From Bactericera cockerelli (Eukaryota > Arthropoda > Insecta > Hemiptera > Triozidae), in assembly GCA_024516035.1 (NCBI GenBank), contig CM044956.1, positions 29,248,410-29,312,409 on the forward strand: a DNA stretch of 64,000 bases, read 5' to 3'. This document shows, piece by piece, positions 23,901-34,239 of this stretch (positions are counted from its first letter, which is position 1; the number at the start of each line of letters is the position of its first letter). A model generated the notes under the pieces. It searched no databases. It saw nothing but the letters and a program-made list of their open reading frames with translations, and was not told the origin of the DNA. The position numbers and the translations under genes are program-made.

Positions 23901-26900
23901 CCAGGTCTATCGAAGGATTTCATCCCACTCCTTCAATGTATGCTGGGTAATGACTACATCTCTCACATGCACTTCAGTAGTTTCCTCTCACAACTTGACT
24001 TCAGGTATACCTCAGGGCAGAAAAGTCCTGTTAGCAAGCGCTTGGCAGTCCTGATAAAGTGGTGCAAAAGCCAGCAATCCTTGGAGACTGCTCTTGGAAA
24101 AGTAAGGCACTTAATTTTTTTTTATAACTTGATTGACTTTTATGCAGATTAGTGATAAAACAACTTGTAATTCAATTAAAAGGCTATCTGCAACTCACTC
24201 CCATTCAAATACCTTTTTTGGTACTTGAATGGGAGTGAGATTTGTTGAAATCTATACAAAATTTTAGGTTCAAAGAAATTCTTACTTGTAATTTTTGTTT
24301 CACCCAGTTTCAACCTCTTTAGAGAGTGAGATTTTTTTTACATCTTAGACTATGAGTGTAGCACATCAAATCAGTCTCATTTTAGGTGCTGATCATGATA
24401 GTAATATTGGTTTTACTTAATTTTTTGGATCTCAAGCACAGGGGACCCCAAAAGTTAAGTAAAATGAAAAACTAATCCCACAAAAAAAAAACTACCATTA
24501 AAAAAGGGCCAAGTTCCAGAACACCTATCCAAAAAGGTTTCGCCAATGAGTGCAGTGATATCTTGTTTGCGGCCAAGTTATCTTGGTACTAAACTATTTC
24601 TTTTATTAAAATCCATTTTCTGAGTTCCTCATTTTGTATGTTTTTAATTGCTAACTATCCTCTAACTTGGCCAGTTTCGCTCCTTGTGATGGTAATTTTG
24701 TCATTTTGTATACATATAGTATATAGTCGTAATATTCCATACAACCGATGGCATAAAAATGAGGAACTCAGAAAATGGATTTTAATAAAAGAAATAGTTT
24801 AGTACCAAGATAACTTGTCCGCAAACAAGATATCACTGCATTCATTGGCGAAACCTTTTTGGATAGAAGTTCTGGAACTTGGCCCTTATTTAACGGTAGT
24901 TTTTTTTGTGGGATATCATTAATTTTTGTAAATGGTTCGTTTCACAAACATGCACAGTTCGGCACATGCAGTTTCACTATTTTTTATTAAAAATTTCAGG
25001 ATTCTTCACTTTAATATGCTCCCTAAAACGACACCTTTAACAGCAGAATTAGTCCGAAAGTGCCGGACTATTTTTTTTTTTTCTCCTTTACTTCTATAAT
25101 AAACTTTACCACCATGCAAAATTTCAGCTTTATAGGTAGTCCGGGAAGTGCCTCATAATTTAGATCCATAATCGAGTATACTTACTCCCTAAAACAACAC
25201 CGTTTAACAGAATGTTAAGTGCAAAAGTTCCAGTTTTCAGATTTTTTACTGTATTTTTACAGTAAACCCTACCACCATGCAAAATTTCACCTTTTTAGGT
25301 AGTAGGCAAGTGCCTCATAATTTAGATCTATAATCAAGTATACTTCCTCCCTAAAAGAACACCGTTTAACAACATGATAAGTGCGAATGTTCCGGTTTTC
25401 AGATTTTTCCCTGTATTTTTACAATAAACCCTACCAATATGCAAAATTACAGCTTTGTAAGTACTAGGGAAGTGCCTCATAATTTATATGCATAATCGAG
25501 TATACTTCCTCTCTAAAAGGCTTCGTGTAAAAGGCTTGCTCCTTCGCGTTCGTTTTTCATGTTTTTGAGAGCAAATTTTCATTTGTCACTTACAATGATT
25601 TATTATGATTTACTACACAATAACTATATGATTTGTTTCAGATCATAGTAAGTCTCAAACGTCATCAGAAGTCAGAGGCAATAAAACAGCTAAAGCGGTC
25701 TATTTTAGATTACAAGACTGAAGATTGCATTTTATATCCTTATGTTATGGAACAAATTGTTAAATATAATCAAAGCCGAAAATTAGAAGAACTTCAAGAA
25801 ATTCAAAAGATGAGAAGTATAAAGATGGAAACTTACAAACATCCTAATTATGCATTGAGTTTTGAGCAGATGAGTGATACTGGAAATAATTTCTATGGAA
25901 ACAGTGTTGATGAGGGAAGTGAGTCGGGTACCGATAACAAAAGTTTAATAAGTGAGCTGGATACAGAGGAAGAGATGAGTAATGAAAATGAGCAAAAAGA
26001 AAACACTGATTTTGGTTCTGAAAACACTTATGAGATAGCAGATGAAACACAGGAAGAAAATACAGCAATTCCTGGACACATGGGTAAACTTGATGAAGTA
26101 GAATCAATAACAAAGAGCTGTAAACAGCGATTTGAGCAACAGTTTAACAGCACATATCTGAACATAGCGTGGTTAGTGGATGAATTCCGTCACTGCAACA
26201 TATCTTCTCACATTGCTAATATGTTCAACTTGGGCACCATATTTCTATCTCCTCTACGCGAGAATATCAAGCTGGAGAGTGTACATGTGGCCAGCTATCC
26301 TATACTACAATCTCTGGGAAAGGTACTGCTGCAGGATTCAGATAGAGGGGCTGTGTTGAAAGTTTACACAAGGGATATAGCAAGAATGACAGTTGTACGA
26401 CTAAAATGTAATGGCAATGAAAGTGATAACTCCTGATGAAATAATTAAAGATAGTGTAATGAATGGGGCCGAATTAAATATTTTAGATAGTGGTAGAAAA
26501 GACGAGAAATGTAATGTTCCTAGCAAGTACTACTCTGCAAGATATTCCTGCTTACAAGCTGGCATTTCGAAGAGGTCTTCTCTTAAAAAAATTGAAATTG
26601 TTCCATCTTGATGCTGCGTTATTCAATGGCGACCTATTTCCTCAAGAATGGAATCTATTTATTATCAGTCTCATCTACTGGTGCAACAATTCACACCATG
26701 TGAATCGTTACCACGTGAGTTGTATCATCATAAGTTTCATATACTTGAACATTGTGCAGTCTCACTGTGGTTATTTTGAAAGCACTAGCAGTTTCAAAAG
26801 AAAATATGCGAAAAAGTTGAACGCCATGAAAACAGAATTTGAGATGGAGAAAATTGAGAGAAAGAAATGTAAGAAGAGCAAAAAGAAAAAAATTGAAAAT

Positions 26901-27590
26901 GCAAGTGAGATCGCCAGTGCAGATGGTACAAATCCATTGAGTGATGAATATCCTGAAAATAGACTTACAAGTAATTCAGCTATAAAACAAGATTTTTTTA
27001 ATGATATTACAGTTGATGATCTTGACAAATATAGCCTTTTTAGTAGTATACTCAAAATTGTAGACACCAATACAGTTAACATTGATCAACTGATCCTATT
27101 GTACGAGCAATTCTTTCAGCTCTCCCATTTAGATGAAAATTTGCGTTCAAATCACACTAATTTCAATAAGGACGTTATCCATGTGTTTTGTGAATATCAA
27201 TCTATTTTTTATTTTATAACCATGTTCAATTCGGCATTGATGTTCCCATTTCAAGAGCTCGAAATGTCTAAAATTTACTCTGGCACGTTTATTTACAATG
27301 TATATTGTAAAATATATAAAAAAGACAATTGTATTCCTCTTCTTTTTGAACATTCTACTGATATGTTTGAAGTATATAAATCTATTGTGAATGTAATAGA
27401 ACATAATACAAACACTGATGTGTTCAAAGTAATAGAAAGGAAAGTGAAGAGGAAGAAAAAGAAGAAAATTAAATTGAGAGAGGAAGAGATTGAAGAATCA
27501 AAAGAAGAGGCAAGGTCTGGAGGAGAGGAAGAGGAAATATTGATAGATAGTGATAATATTTACTCCCTCCTTCAAGATGTCTGTATTTGA
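20443..27590 (+). CDS. ast: protein asteroid homolog (XPG-N/PIN-like nuclease fold)
   Basis: Five exons splice cleanly: 20443-20743, 21164-21493, 23905-24101, 25642-26407 and 26491-27590. The total is 2694 nt, a multiple of three, encoding 897 aa. The start MGIPGLTTYI is the classic XPG-N/asteroid N-terminus, followed by LLVDGNSL (first acidic residue of the nuclease fold) and LPIVVFDGGYERRK. Exon 2 holds QSDFEADFDLVYLSRKFNCP and LSYDSDF, the XPG-I-like acidic cluster. The middle (about residues 300-420) is acidic and low in complexity. Exon 5 carries FRRGLLLKKLKL and WNLFIISLIYWC, typical of the asteroid C-terminal region, then a Lys/Glu-rich tail. In Drosophila, asteroid acts with Star/EGFR signalling; whether it is a nuclease is uncertain. 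The 83-bp intron 4 removes an apparent double frameshift, so the gene looks intact. It converges on MPHOSPH6. Confidence 0.9.
20920..20944. repeat. (GA)n microsatellite in asteroid intron 1
   Basis: An uninterrupted AG run followed by oligo-A. Confidence 0.9.
21640..22440 (-). pseudogene. non-LTR retrotransposon (jockey-like) RT C-terminal relic
   Basis: Minus-strand frames in order read EKLVFNYQCLKNTSSYIIS, LGMKIDSTLSWSPHTAEIRR, KVFSTALKKKLVEALVFPIF, VAQNACVRFISNL, then EFLSGWNQYSIR and SFQTTAAHLRNSLPVSVRNA. This is the thumb and C-terminal region of a jockey-type reverse transcriptase. At least three frame changes and an internal stop make it dead. It sits in asteroid intron 2, antisense to the gene. 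Confidence 0.85.
22870..23150 (-). repeat. family M, 5' half
   Basis: Reversed copy: GATGAATTTAAAATAGGACC through ATCAAAATCCGTTCAGTAG, CTCAGGAGGTTATGAAACG, ending with the terminal palindrome TTTCTAATATTAGAAAT and CTCGGAAGT. Confidence 0.8.
24194..24239. other. hairpin in asteroid intron 3
   Basis: CTCACTCCCATTCAAATACC at 24194-24213 faces a near-perfect complement at 24220-24239, with a 6-base loop. Confidence 0.8.
24477..24914. mobile_element. foldback/MITE in asteroid intron 3
   Basis: Arms of about 160 bp (24477-24636 and 24756-24914) are highly similar reverse complements, starting CCCACAAAAAAAAA and holding GGGCCAAGTTCCAGAAC and TTGGTACTAAACTATTTC. The spacer is about 120 bp. No frame. 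Confidence 0.88.
25019..25520 (+). repeat. tandem repeat, about 161-167 bp x 3
   Basis: Units begin at 25019, 25186 and 25347 with CTCCCTAAAA(C/G)(G/A)ACACC; a fourth starts at 25509. Each has ACCAYCATGCAAAATT-type text and AGTGCCTCATAATTTA. It lies in asteroid intron 3, just upstream of exon 4. Confidence 0.85.
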
Positions 27591-28110
27591 ACATGAATAA
27601 GATTTAGCAACTCGAGGGGGTCTGAAAGCAAAATCTCATATGCAGATCTATTTAATTACAGTTTAAATCAAAAAGTAAAAAATCATCAGGCCATGGGGCG
27701 GGCCTGATATTTAAAAAAAAAAAAAAAAAAAAAAAAATAGACAAAGACAATTTGTGAATAGACTTAAGGTTTTTATTGGAAAACTGGCAAATACTCTTTT
27801 ATTTTAATTTTGTTATATTATTTTTAGTTTTCATTGAAAATTAATTTATTGTCTGTATAGTAAATGTAACATGACTGTCATTACAACCCTCTTTCTTTCT
27901 CATCTCTATCATTTCTCACTCTCATAATATAATAACTAGTACCCTGAGCATGTACCATGTAGTACCTACTTCATAATATATTGTAAAAATAAAACCATTT
28001 ATTGTAAGAAAGAAGTGCAAGTATATTTTCATAATATTAAATAGATAAAAAAACACGTCAACATGTAAGGTCATAGTGTCAGCATCAGCATATAAAGTCA
28101 TATAAGGGTG
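27591..28110. other. asteroid 3' region
   Basis: Holds an oligo-A tract (about 27713-27737) and an AATAAA at about 27988. Either end could reflect the 3' UTR; no clear nearer polyadenylation signal is visible after the stop at 27590. Confidence 0.35.
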
Positions 28111-28359
28111 TCTCATTTTAAACGAACCAGCGCGATTATTCGGAAATTATTGATTCTACAGAAAAAATATTCTGATATCTAAGGGTAAAACTGATGGTGA
28201 CCTAGAAAATTTTCTCAAGGTTGCCCTTGGTTAGATTGGGGTCAACTTTAGAATCTTGAGAAAATGTTCAATTTTTCGGTAAAATCAATAGTTTCCGAGT
28301 AATGCACATCAACATACCTAATTTACCAATCTAGATTGATTGGTAAAACATTCACTTCA

Positions 28360-28505
28360 CCGACCTCAGTAGCTTGATCGATAAGGCGGCGGACTTGTAA
28401 CCTGGAGGTCGGTGGTTCAAGTCCCGGATTCAGCGTAGATTTAGTAAAGCGAGTTTGAGTAGTTGTGATATCACGAAAGTGATCAACACAAATATGATAA
28501 CTTTA
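28360..28505 (+). mobile_element. tRNA-derived SINE, family B
   Basis: CAGTAGCTTGATCGATAAGG (A box), CTTGTAACCTGGAGGTC (anticodon arm) and GGTTCAAGTCC (B box) give a good tRNA-like head. The body has GTAGTTGTGATATCACGAAA. A reversed fragment is at 18040-18140. An AT-rich body in place of a terminator argues for a SINE, not a tRNA gene. Confidence 0.75.
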
Positions 28506-28509
28506 ACTG

Positions 28510-29040
28510 ATTCCCTTCAAATTTGATTTATTTGGTAGCATACCATTCTTCCTATATTCTAGATTCCACAAAAAAATATGTATTGGCAAGTCATAGACCT
28601 TAGTGATTAAGTCCTTAAATTTCAGTTTTTCTTAAATATCAGAGCTCAATCATATTTTATTTAAAAATAATTATAAATGCATACAAAATTACATCAAAAA
28701 CGCATATCCATGTAAAATACTAATAAGCATATGCATACAAAATTACATCAAAATTAGTTCAGGCGCATGTTCTCTATCTCCAAGAACCGCTGCGCGCTGG
28801 TGCGAAGTTCATGTATTTCAAAGGGGACCATCTACAATACGTATTCAATATGTGTACAAAATTTTGTTGAAATCCAGCCAGTAGTTTCTGAGATTTGCAC
28901 GTTACAAGGAATGTATTTAACAGACACAAAACCAAAATTGCTCAGGAGGTTATGAAACGCCCAGAAATATGAAGGAAAAATTCAAATAAAGGCAATTTTT
29001 TTTCTTCTGATTTCTAATATTAGAAATTTTCGGAAGTAAT
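28510..29040 (-). repeat. family M, copy lacking its 3' tip
   Basis: Reversed family M text from the CTTCAAATTTGATTTATTTG region to the terminal palindrome at about 29005-29038. Confidence 0.7.
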
Positions 29041-29194
29041 AATTACAAATGGACTATGAAATCTGAAGTAATATTCCATCTCATATTGGGACAGAATTTA
29101 CTTTTGCTGTTGTGTTCACATTCACAGCTATGTATAATTGTATATGCTCAAGTAGTAACTGAAAGAATAATAGTTCTTTGTCAACAGTATAGTT

Positions 29195-29200
29195 TTTAAT
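29195..29200 (-). terminator. possible polyadenylation signal of MPHOSPH6
   Basis: ATTAAA on the minus strand, about 120 bp past the stop codon. It is a common variant hexamer, but the sequence is AT-rich. Confidence 0.3.
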
Positions 29201-29320
29201 TTAAAAAATATAATCTTTATAATGCCAGGGAATATTTGTAAACGGACAATCCTTTTGTTGCAGCTTTTGTTAGGATCGGAATAACAAATACTATCTAGCT
29301 GCTCATATGAATAGTAACAT

Positions 29321-32300
29321 CTATTCTGGTTCTGGCTTGAGGAACTTTGTTTTCTTTTGCCCTCCCTGTTGTTCTTCTCCAATCTCATCACTTTTTTTCC
29401 TCTTCTGCCCTTTTATAAATTTGCTTGCCATTGTCTGAACCAGGCTTGAATCACAGTTTCTCATTTCATTCTGCTCTTCTAAAAATTCCTGCACATTTTT
29501 CTTTTTAGACTTATTTCGTTTAATGTTCCTTACAAACCGCTGAGCTGATATATCTACATCCATATCTTCAAGATTTGGCTTTTGATCCTCTGACTCGCCA
29601 AAATTACAGTAGGACTTCATGATTTCTTCTATGTTAGGGTTCATTCCATTGAATGAGTAGCGTCCAAGCATAAGGTTCTCTGTGAGATACCAGTTGTGTT
29701 GCACAATAATGTTTGCATCCTGGCCACTGAGAAATATAAAAGTAAAACCATATAATTTCTTATAAAAATCACTTACGAGTATATGTAACATTGAACAATT
29801 GAGTGTAATATTCCATTATTTTCTTTTTCACTAATTCAAGCATGATGTCATTTTGACACAGATAGAGAATAAATCATCATTTGGAATGTCTACAGTCTAT
29901 AAAAGGAGGCTAAAATCTTGCAAGGGTTTGTGTTAGTCTGTATACCCACTTATATAATAATTACTACATTTACCATGGGACTTTTATCAAAATAATGGCA
30001 TCATCTTGTATTCTTAATTAAATATAATAGTAAATTTGTTTAATGAAGGTGCATGTCTGTGCAAAATTTTACGTTACTATCTCTATTCAATGAGGAGATA
30101 TGATGTCTTAACATAGTAAATCAGCCATCAAGGGTACCCATTAGGACAGATAGAGCTCAATTTTGTGACAGGACACTGTACAGCATACAGAAAAGGGATT
30201 GTTAATAGGTTTTTTGTATGAACAAATCCCTAAAACTCACCCATTTTTAAAAGAATGCCAATGTTAGGTAAGTGTCTAGTTTAGATGACAAGCTTATTAC
30301 TTCATTTTTTTTTTTTTTTTTTTTTGCAAATATGATGTATATTTTAAGTTCTAATGTGTTCAGGAGACTGATTTAGATGTATGAAATGCAGTATGCAAAA
30401 CGCATATACATACAAAAAATCATCAAAATTGGGTGTACCATTTACAAGATAAAATTGTTAATAAGTAAAAAGTTAGTGGTCAGGTGCATGATCTGTATCA
30501 CAAACAATTGCTAGTGTGAAGTTGATGAATTTAATTGGACCATTTACAGAATGTCTCCTATAATTATGTTTACAAAATTTCATCAAAATCCGTTCAGTAG
30601 TTTTTGAGATTTGCGTGTTACAAGGAATGTATTTATCAGACCGACACGGAATGTTTTTAATGAACAAAACCGAACTTGCTCAGGAGGTTTAGAAACATCC
30701 AGAAGTATAAAAAAAAAAAAAAATTGAAATTGGAGCAAAAAACAATTTTATTTTTTATTTTTATAGAAAAGCAAACTTCAGATTTCTACTAATAGAAATA
30801 TATCAGAAGTAAAACAACATGTGACTTTCTTCTTCTTCTTCTTCTTTTACTCCAGGAGGGTCGACGTTGTTCAACCTCATGGTTGAGGTTGGTTGGTTTT
30901 CATTTATTTTATTTTTATATTTACTTCAGTCATTTGATTGTGTTTTTTCTCTACTATTTATTTAGACAACAAATTTTAGTCCCAAACATTTTTTTGCAAG
31001 TAAAAAGGCTACTTTAATATATTAAGCAAAAAAAATCAATCTTACTCAGTATCCAAACCTGCTGCAGCATCTTGAAAGAAAGCTCTACCTTCATCTTCAA
31101 ATCGCTTCAAGTCTTCACTATCCTTAGTACGTTTCATGAACTGAAAACACATGGGAAATTTAAACTGTCTTATTCAAGTGAATTTCATTTAGTCTTGTGC
31201 TTGTGACACATCTTGCCTATCTAGCTTTAACTAAACTACTATTACAAGATTCTTGCTACATTAAAGTAAATAGCTGGTTTGTGAGTTTCCAGCAAATGGA
31301 GGGTAACACCCCAGTCATTATTTGACCATGCAGTTGAAAGCAACGTAAAACCCAAATTTAAAAAAAAAAAAAAATTAGTAGAAAGCAAACAGTCTAGTCT
31401 TTGACCATGTGTAAAAGGAACTTGTGCTCCCAATCACTGTTAACACGTTCGTTACCGAACGGCCACATGTGGCCGTTATCAAAATTTTAACGAGGGACCG
31501 AAACACACATGTGGCTGTTATCAAAATTTCAACGAGGGACCGGACATCCATATATGGCCTTTTTGAGGTAGGGTGTTAGTATTAGAACAGATATAGGATC
31601 GATTCTTGTACAAATACGATGCCAAATATGCAAAAAAAAATCATTTTGGTACCCAGGATGCAACAGCGACTTTACCGCCTGGTCCCTACGTAAAACTTGA
31701 AAAAATTGGCTTGGTAACAAACGTGTTAAAATGATATTATGTCTGTATTTTCACTAATTTTAATAACTCTGGAAAAAAAAACAACTAGTTGTTCATATTT
31801 TCTCTATGTCAGGCTTGACATTTATTTGCTTTTAGGATTGTGGTTCGATAGGTGGGCCTGGGAGGAAGAGATAGCATTTGTTGAGATATGTTGAAAACTA
31901 ATGGAATTATTGAAAAAAATAAGAAAACATTATTTTTTTTATACGCCTGACATCTTAGTGTAATTTGGGCCTGGGGTGAAATTTCATGATTTTGCCTTGG
32001 GCGATTGATGTGTTATTACTTTTAATTGCATGGCTACACCAACATGGGAGTTTTACACTCCATTTGCTGGAAACTCACAAATCAGCTACTCTCACAATCT
32101 TGACGAACAGAGATTGAAAACTATTTGTTAAACTAAAAATGAATAACACAATTAGATGATTCAATAAAATATCTTATTACAAAACCGAAGACCACACAAA
32201 AATTGGGTCCTGCTAGTTAAGAATCTGACTGCATGCAGAAGGACTGAAAGGCCTGTGACACAACTGATTCTTTGAGATCAAAGATTGAGTAAAACAAAGA

Positions 32301-32700
32301 TATTAAAGCCTAGGCAAGAAACCAAGCACAATGAGTATTCTTCATGCTGAAAATTGAAATTAGTTTTGAACCTACTTGTTAGTTTTATTATTATTCATAA
32401 AAAAAAATACAGCATATTCAAATTATCATTTTTTGTTTTTTCATTAACCAATCTTGTAAAAATCTCTTCCCAGTTCAACAAATATGGCCCCAGGGAACTG
32501 CAGTTTCCAGTTTGGCCGTCCCTGAGTTATAGCGTGTAAAACACACATACACAAATCATTTTAGTATATAAAAAATAGTAGGTAATGTATTTAATTAATT
32601 TAGTTTTGTGTATCTTTTTTAAGTTCTCATGAATATCATTTACAATACTCACCTTCATTTGAAGCACATGCTTAGATAGGTTTTTCTTTTTTGAAGCCAT
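29321..32700 (-). CDS. MPHOSPH6: M-phase phosphoprotein 6 (nuclear exosome cofactor) homolog
   Basis: Three minus-strand exons, 32700-32653, 31140-31046 and 29726-29321, total 549 nt and encode 182 aa with GT-AG borders. The start MASKKKNLSKHVLQMK and FMKR match the MPP6 N-terminus. Exon 3 holds ENLMLGRYSFNGMNPNIEEI, the family signature (GR-SF-G-NP-IE), and the protein ends KTKFLKPEPE, like the conserved FLKP tail. In other animals MPP6 binds RNA and links Mtr4 to the nuclear exosome during 5.8S rRNA 3'-end maturation. The human protein is 160 aa, so this is slightly longer, mainly through a Lys-rich stretch (KRNKSKKK). A Met near 29791 belongs to intron sequence and is not the start. Confidence 0.93.
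30365..30812 (-). repeat. family M, 5' part
   Basis: Reversed: AGTTAGTGGTCAGG, ATCAAAATCCGTTCAGTAG, CTCAGGAGGTTTAGAAAC, ending near the decayed terminal palindrome. It lies in MPHOSPH6 intron 2. Confidence 0.7.
31268..31362 (+). repeat. SINE D-type tail
   Basis: TTTGTGAGTTTCCAGCAAAT, GGAGGGTAACACCCC and GTTGAAAGCAACGTAAAACC match the tail of the 5S-derived SINE at 54755-55034 and of the copy at 58340. Confidence 0.6.
31440..31729. mobile_element. piggyBac-like MITE 1 (TTAA target)
   Basis: Bounded by TTAA on both sides, with inverted ends TTAACACGTTCGTTACC and TTAACACGTTTGTTACC (right end read in reverse). The inside holds two cycles of ACATGTGGCYGTTATCAAAA and AACGAGGGACCG. 290 bp, non-coding, in MPHOSPH6 intron 1. 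Confidence 0.85.
32035..32105 (-). repeat. SINE D-type tail, reversed
   Basis: GGGAGTTTTACACTCCATTT and GCTGGAAACTCACAAATCAG match the reversed tail of the SINE D and 5S-SINE families. Confidence 0.5.
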
Positions 32701-33046
32701 TGCCTGGTTGGTTCTGTGATCACTTCAGACTAATGTAGTATTTCGTTATTGTTTCAATAATTGAGTGTATTTTCATGTCATTGTCACAAAATGGGTATAT
32801 TTTTTTCTCCAAATCTTTGTCTTTCTTTTGAATGACTAAAAGGGTTTACTTAGTTTTTTGAGTCTTATTTTTTCAAAATCCAAGAAATATGGAAGTTGGG
32901 TTTTGATATAGGAGTTAAATTTCAACATAAAATTATTTTTTTAATTTGGATTTAATGTCGCTTTCACCTGTACGTCTTATCATGGTATCCTGAGGTTTGT
33001 AAAATTGAATAGGTACAAGGAAACTGTACTTCTTTAATATCGTCGC

Positions 33047-33550
33047 TTAAGAAGAGGTACCTCGTAAGTCCGATTTTTGGACTTTTCAGGAGACAGTAAA
33101 AACTGATTATAAAGTTGTGGGCAGGTTTAAAAAAAATAAAAAAATCAGTTTAACCATAAACATATACCTGTTTTATCGATTGAAATTACTATTTTTTTGA
33201 TAAAACTTATATTTTTACGAGATATCGGACATACGAGGTACCTCTCAAGTGATTCTTGTAAATTTTTCAGAAAAGCATGTGTGCATTTTTTGTAGAGGTA
33301 CCTCGTATCTCTGATTTACTTTACACAATACACATATATTACTGATTGGAGATACGAGGTCTCTCCAGAAATTTTCTTCAAAACAAAAATATTGATTTAC
33401 GAGGTAAACTTTAATCGATTATTGTGGCATTTTTTGTATTTGAATGGACATATGAAACCGATTTTAAAAAAATCGATATTTTTTTCCGATTCCAACAATA
33501 CCAAAAACGTATTATCGAAAAATTCGGACTTACGAGGTACCTCTTCTTAA
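33047..33550. mobile_element. piggyBac-like MITE 2 (TTAA target)
   Basis: Both ends read TTAAGAAGAGGTACCTCGTA then AGTCCGA (27-bp perfect TIR), with the TTAA as target site. Several internal CGAGGTACCTC or GAGGTACCTCGTA motifs lie in both orientations. 504 bp. The short frames inside are not conserved proteins. Confidence 0.9.
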
Positions 33551-34162
33551 CCCGTGTGAAGCTACCTAGCACGGTAGAAGATAGCCATCGATTCGGAGTT
33601 TTTTTTAATGTTTTTAGTTTGGGTAGTATATTTTGTTTTTCTCTCTTTTTCGGGGATTTTTCCCTACGAAATGTGAAATTTCTCCTTTCCATGTTATTTT
33701 TTCTCTACTTTTGAGTTTTCTCCCACTATTGTAGAATTCATTAATGAATGAAGATAGTATAGAAATAGGAGCTAAAGTTGCTGAAGTTTTGTTTATATTT
33801 ATTTAATAAATGAACAGCATTAATTCAAATTTCCGAAATTTTAGCTCTTTTTGTGCAGACTGTTTTAGAATGAAATTTATTTGTAATTTTATAACAGCAC
33901 TGCCTTTATTACAAAACTATCATACTCTTTGCTATCAGGATATAATAATAATTTATATTCAATTAATAACTAGCACAAGATTTTAATAGTGCTACAATCA
34001 TAGGAATATATCCTTTTCGAACAACAACAATACGAAATATCCAAGTCTCCTCATGAAATCAAAATCCTATGATATCCATGTACTTATTTATATTCAAGCA
34101 ATTTACCTATAGATCTGAGTTTATTTTTTCTTTGAAGAAGTAAGTAGAAGTCTGGTGCTTCT

Positions 34163-34235
34163 TCAGTCTGTGTAGCTCATTAGTCAAGCCATTAGTCTGG
34201 TAATCCAGAAGTTGTGGGTTTGAAACCCACAAAAA
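34163..34235 (+). repeat. tRNA-like SINE head
   Basis: GTGTAGCTCATTAGTCAAGC (A box), GTCTGGTAATCCAGA (anticodon arm) and GTGGGTTTGAAACCCAC (T arm). It ends just before the LINE fragment. Confidence 0.55.
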
Positions 34236-34239
34236 AATA

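Noticed and set aside
26411..26611. Frameshift mutations making asteroid a pseudogene
   Set aside because: An 83-bp GT-AG intron restores one uninterrupted frame across the region.
28360..28437. Functional tRNA gene
   Set aside because: Acceptor-stem pairing is poor, the sequence runs into a SINE body, and a related fragment exists at 18040.
29727..29791. N-terminal extension of the MPHOSPH6 third exon (Met at 29791)
   Set aside because: It lies upstream of a TTTCTCAG acceptor; the family N-terminus is encoded by the exons at 31140 and 32700.
33411..33714. Overlapping frames of 93-96 aa on both strands
   Set aside because: They straddle the right end of the TTAA MITE and are AT-rich chance frames.
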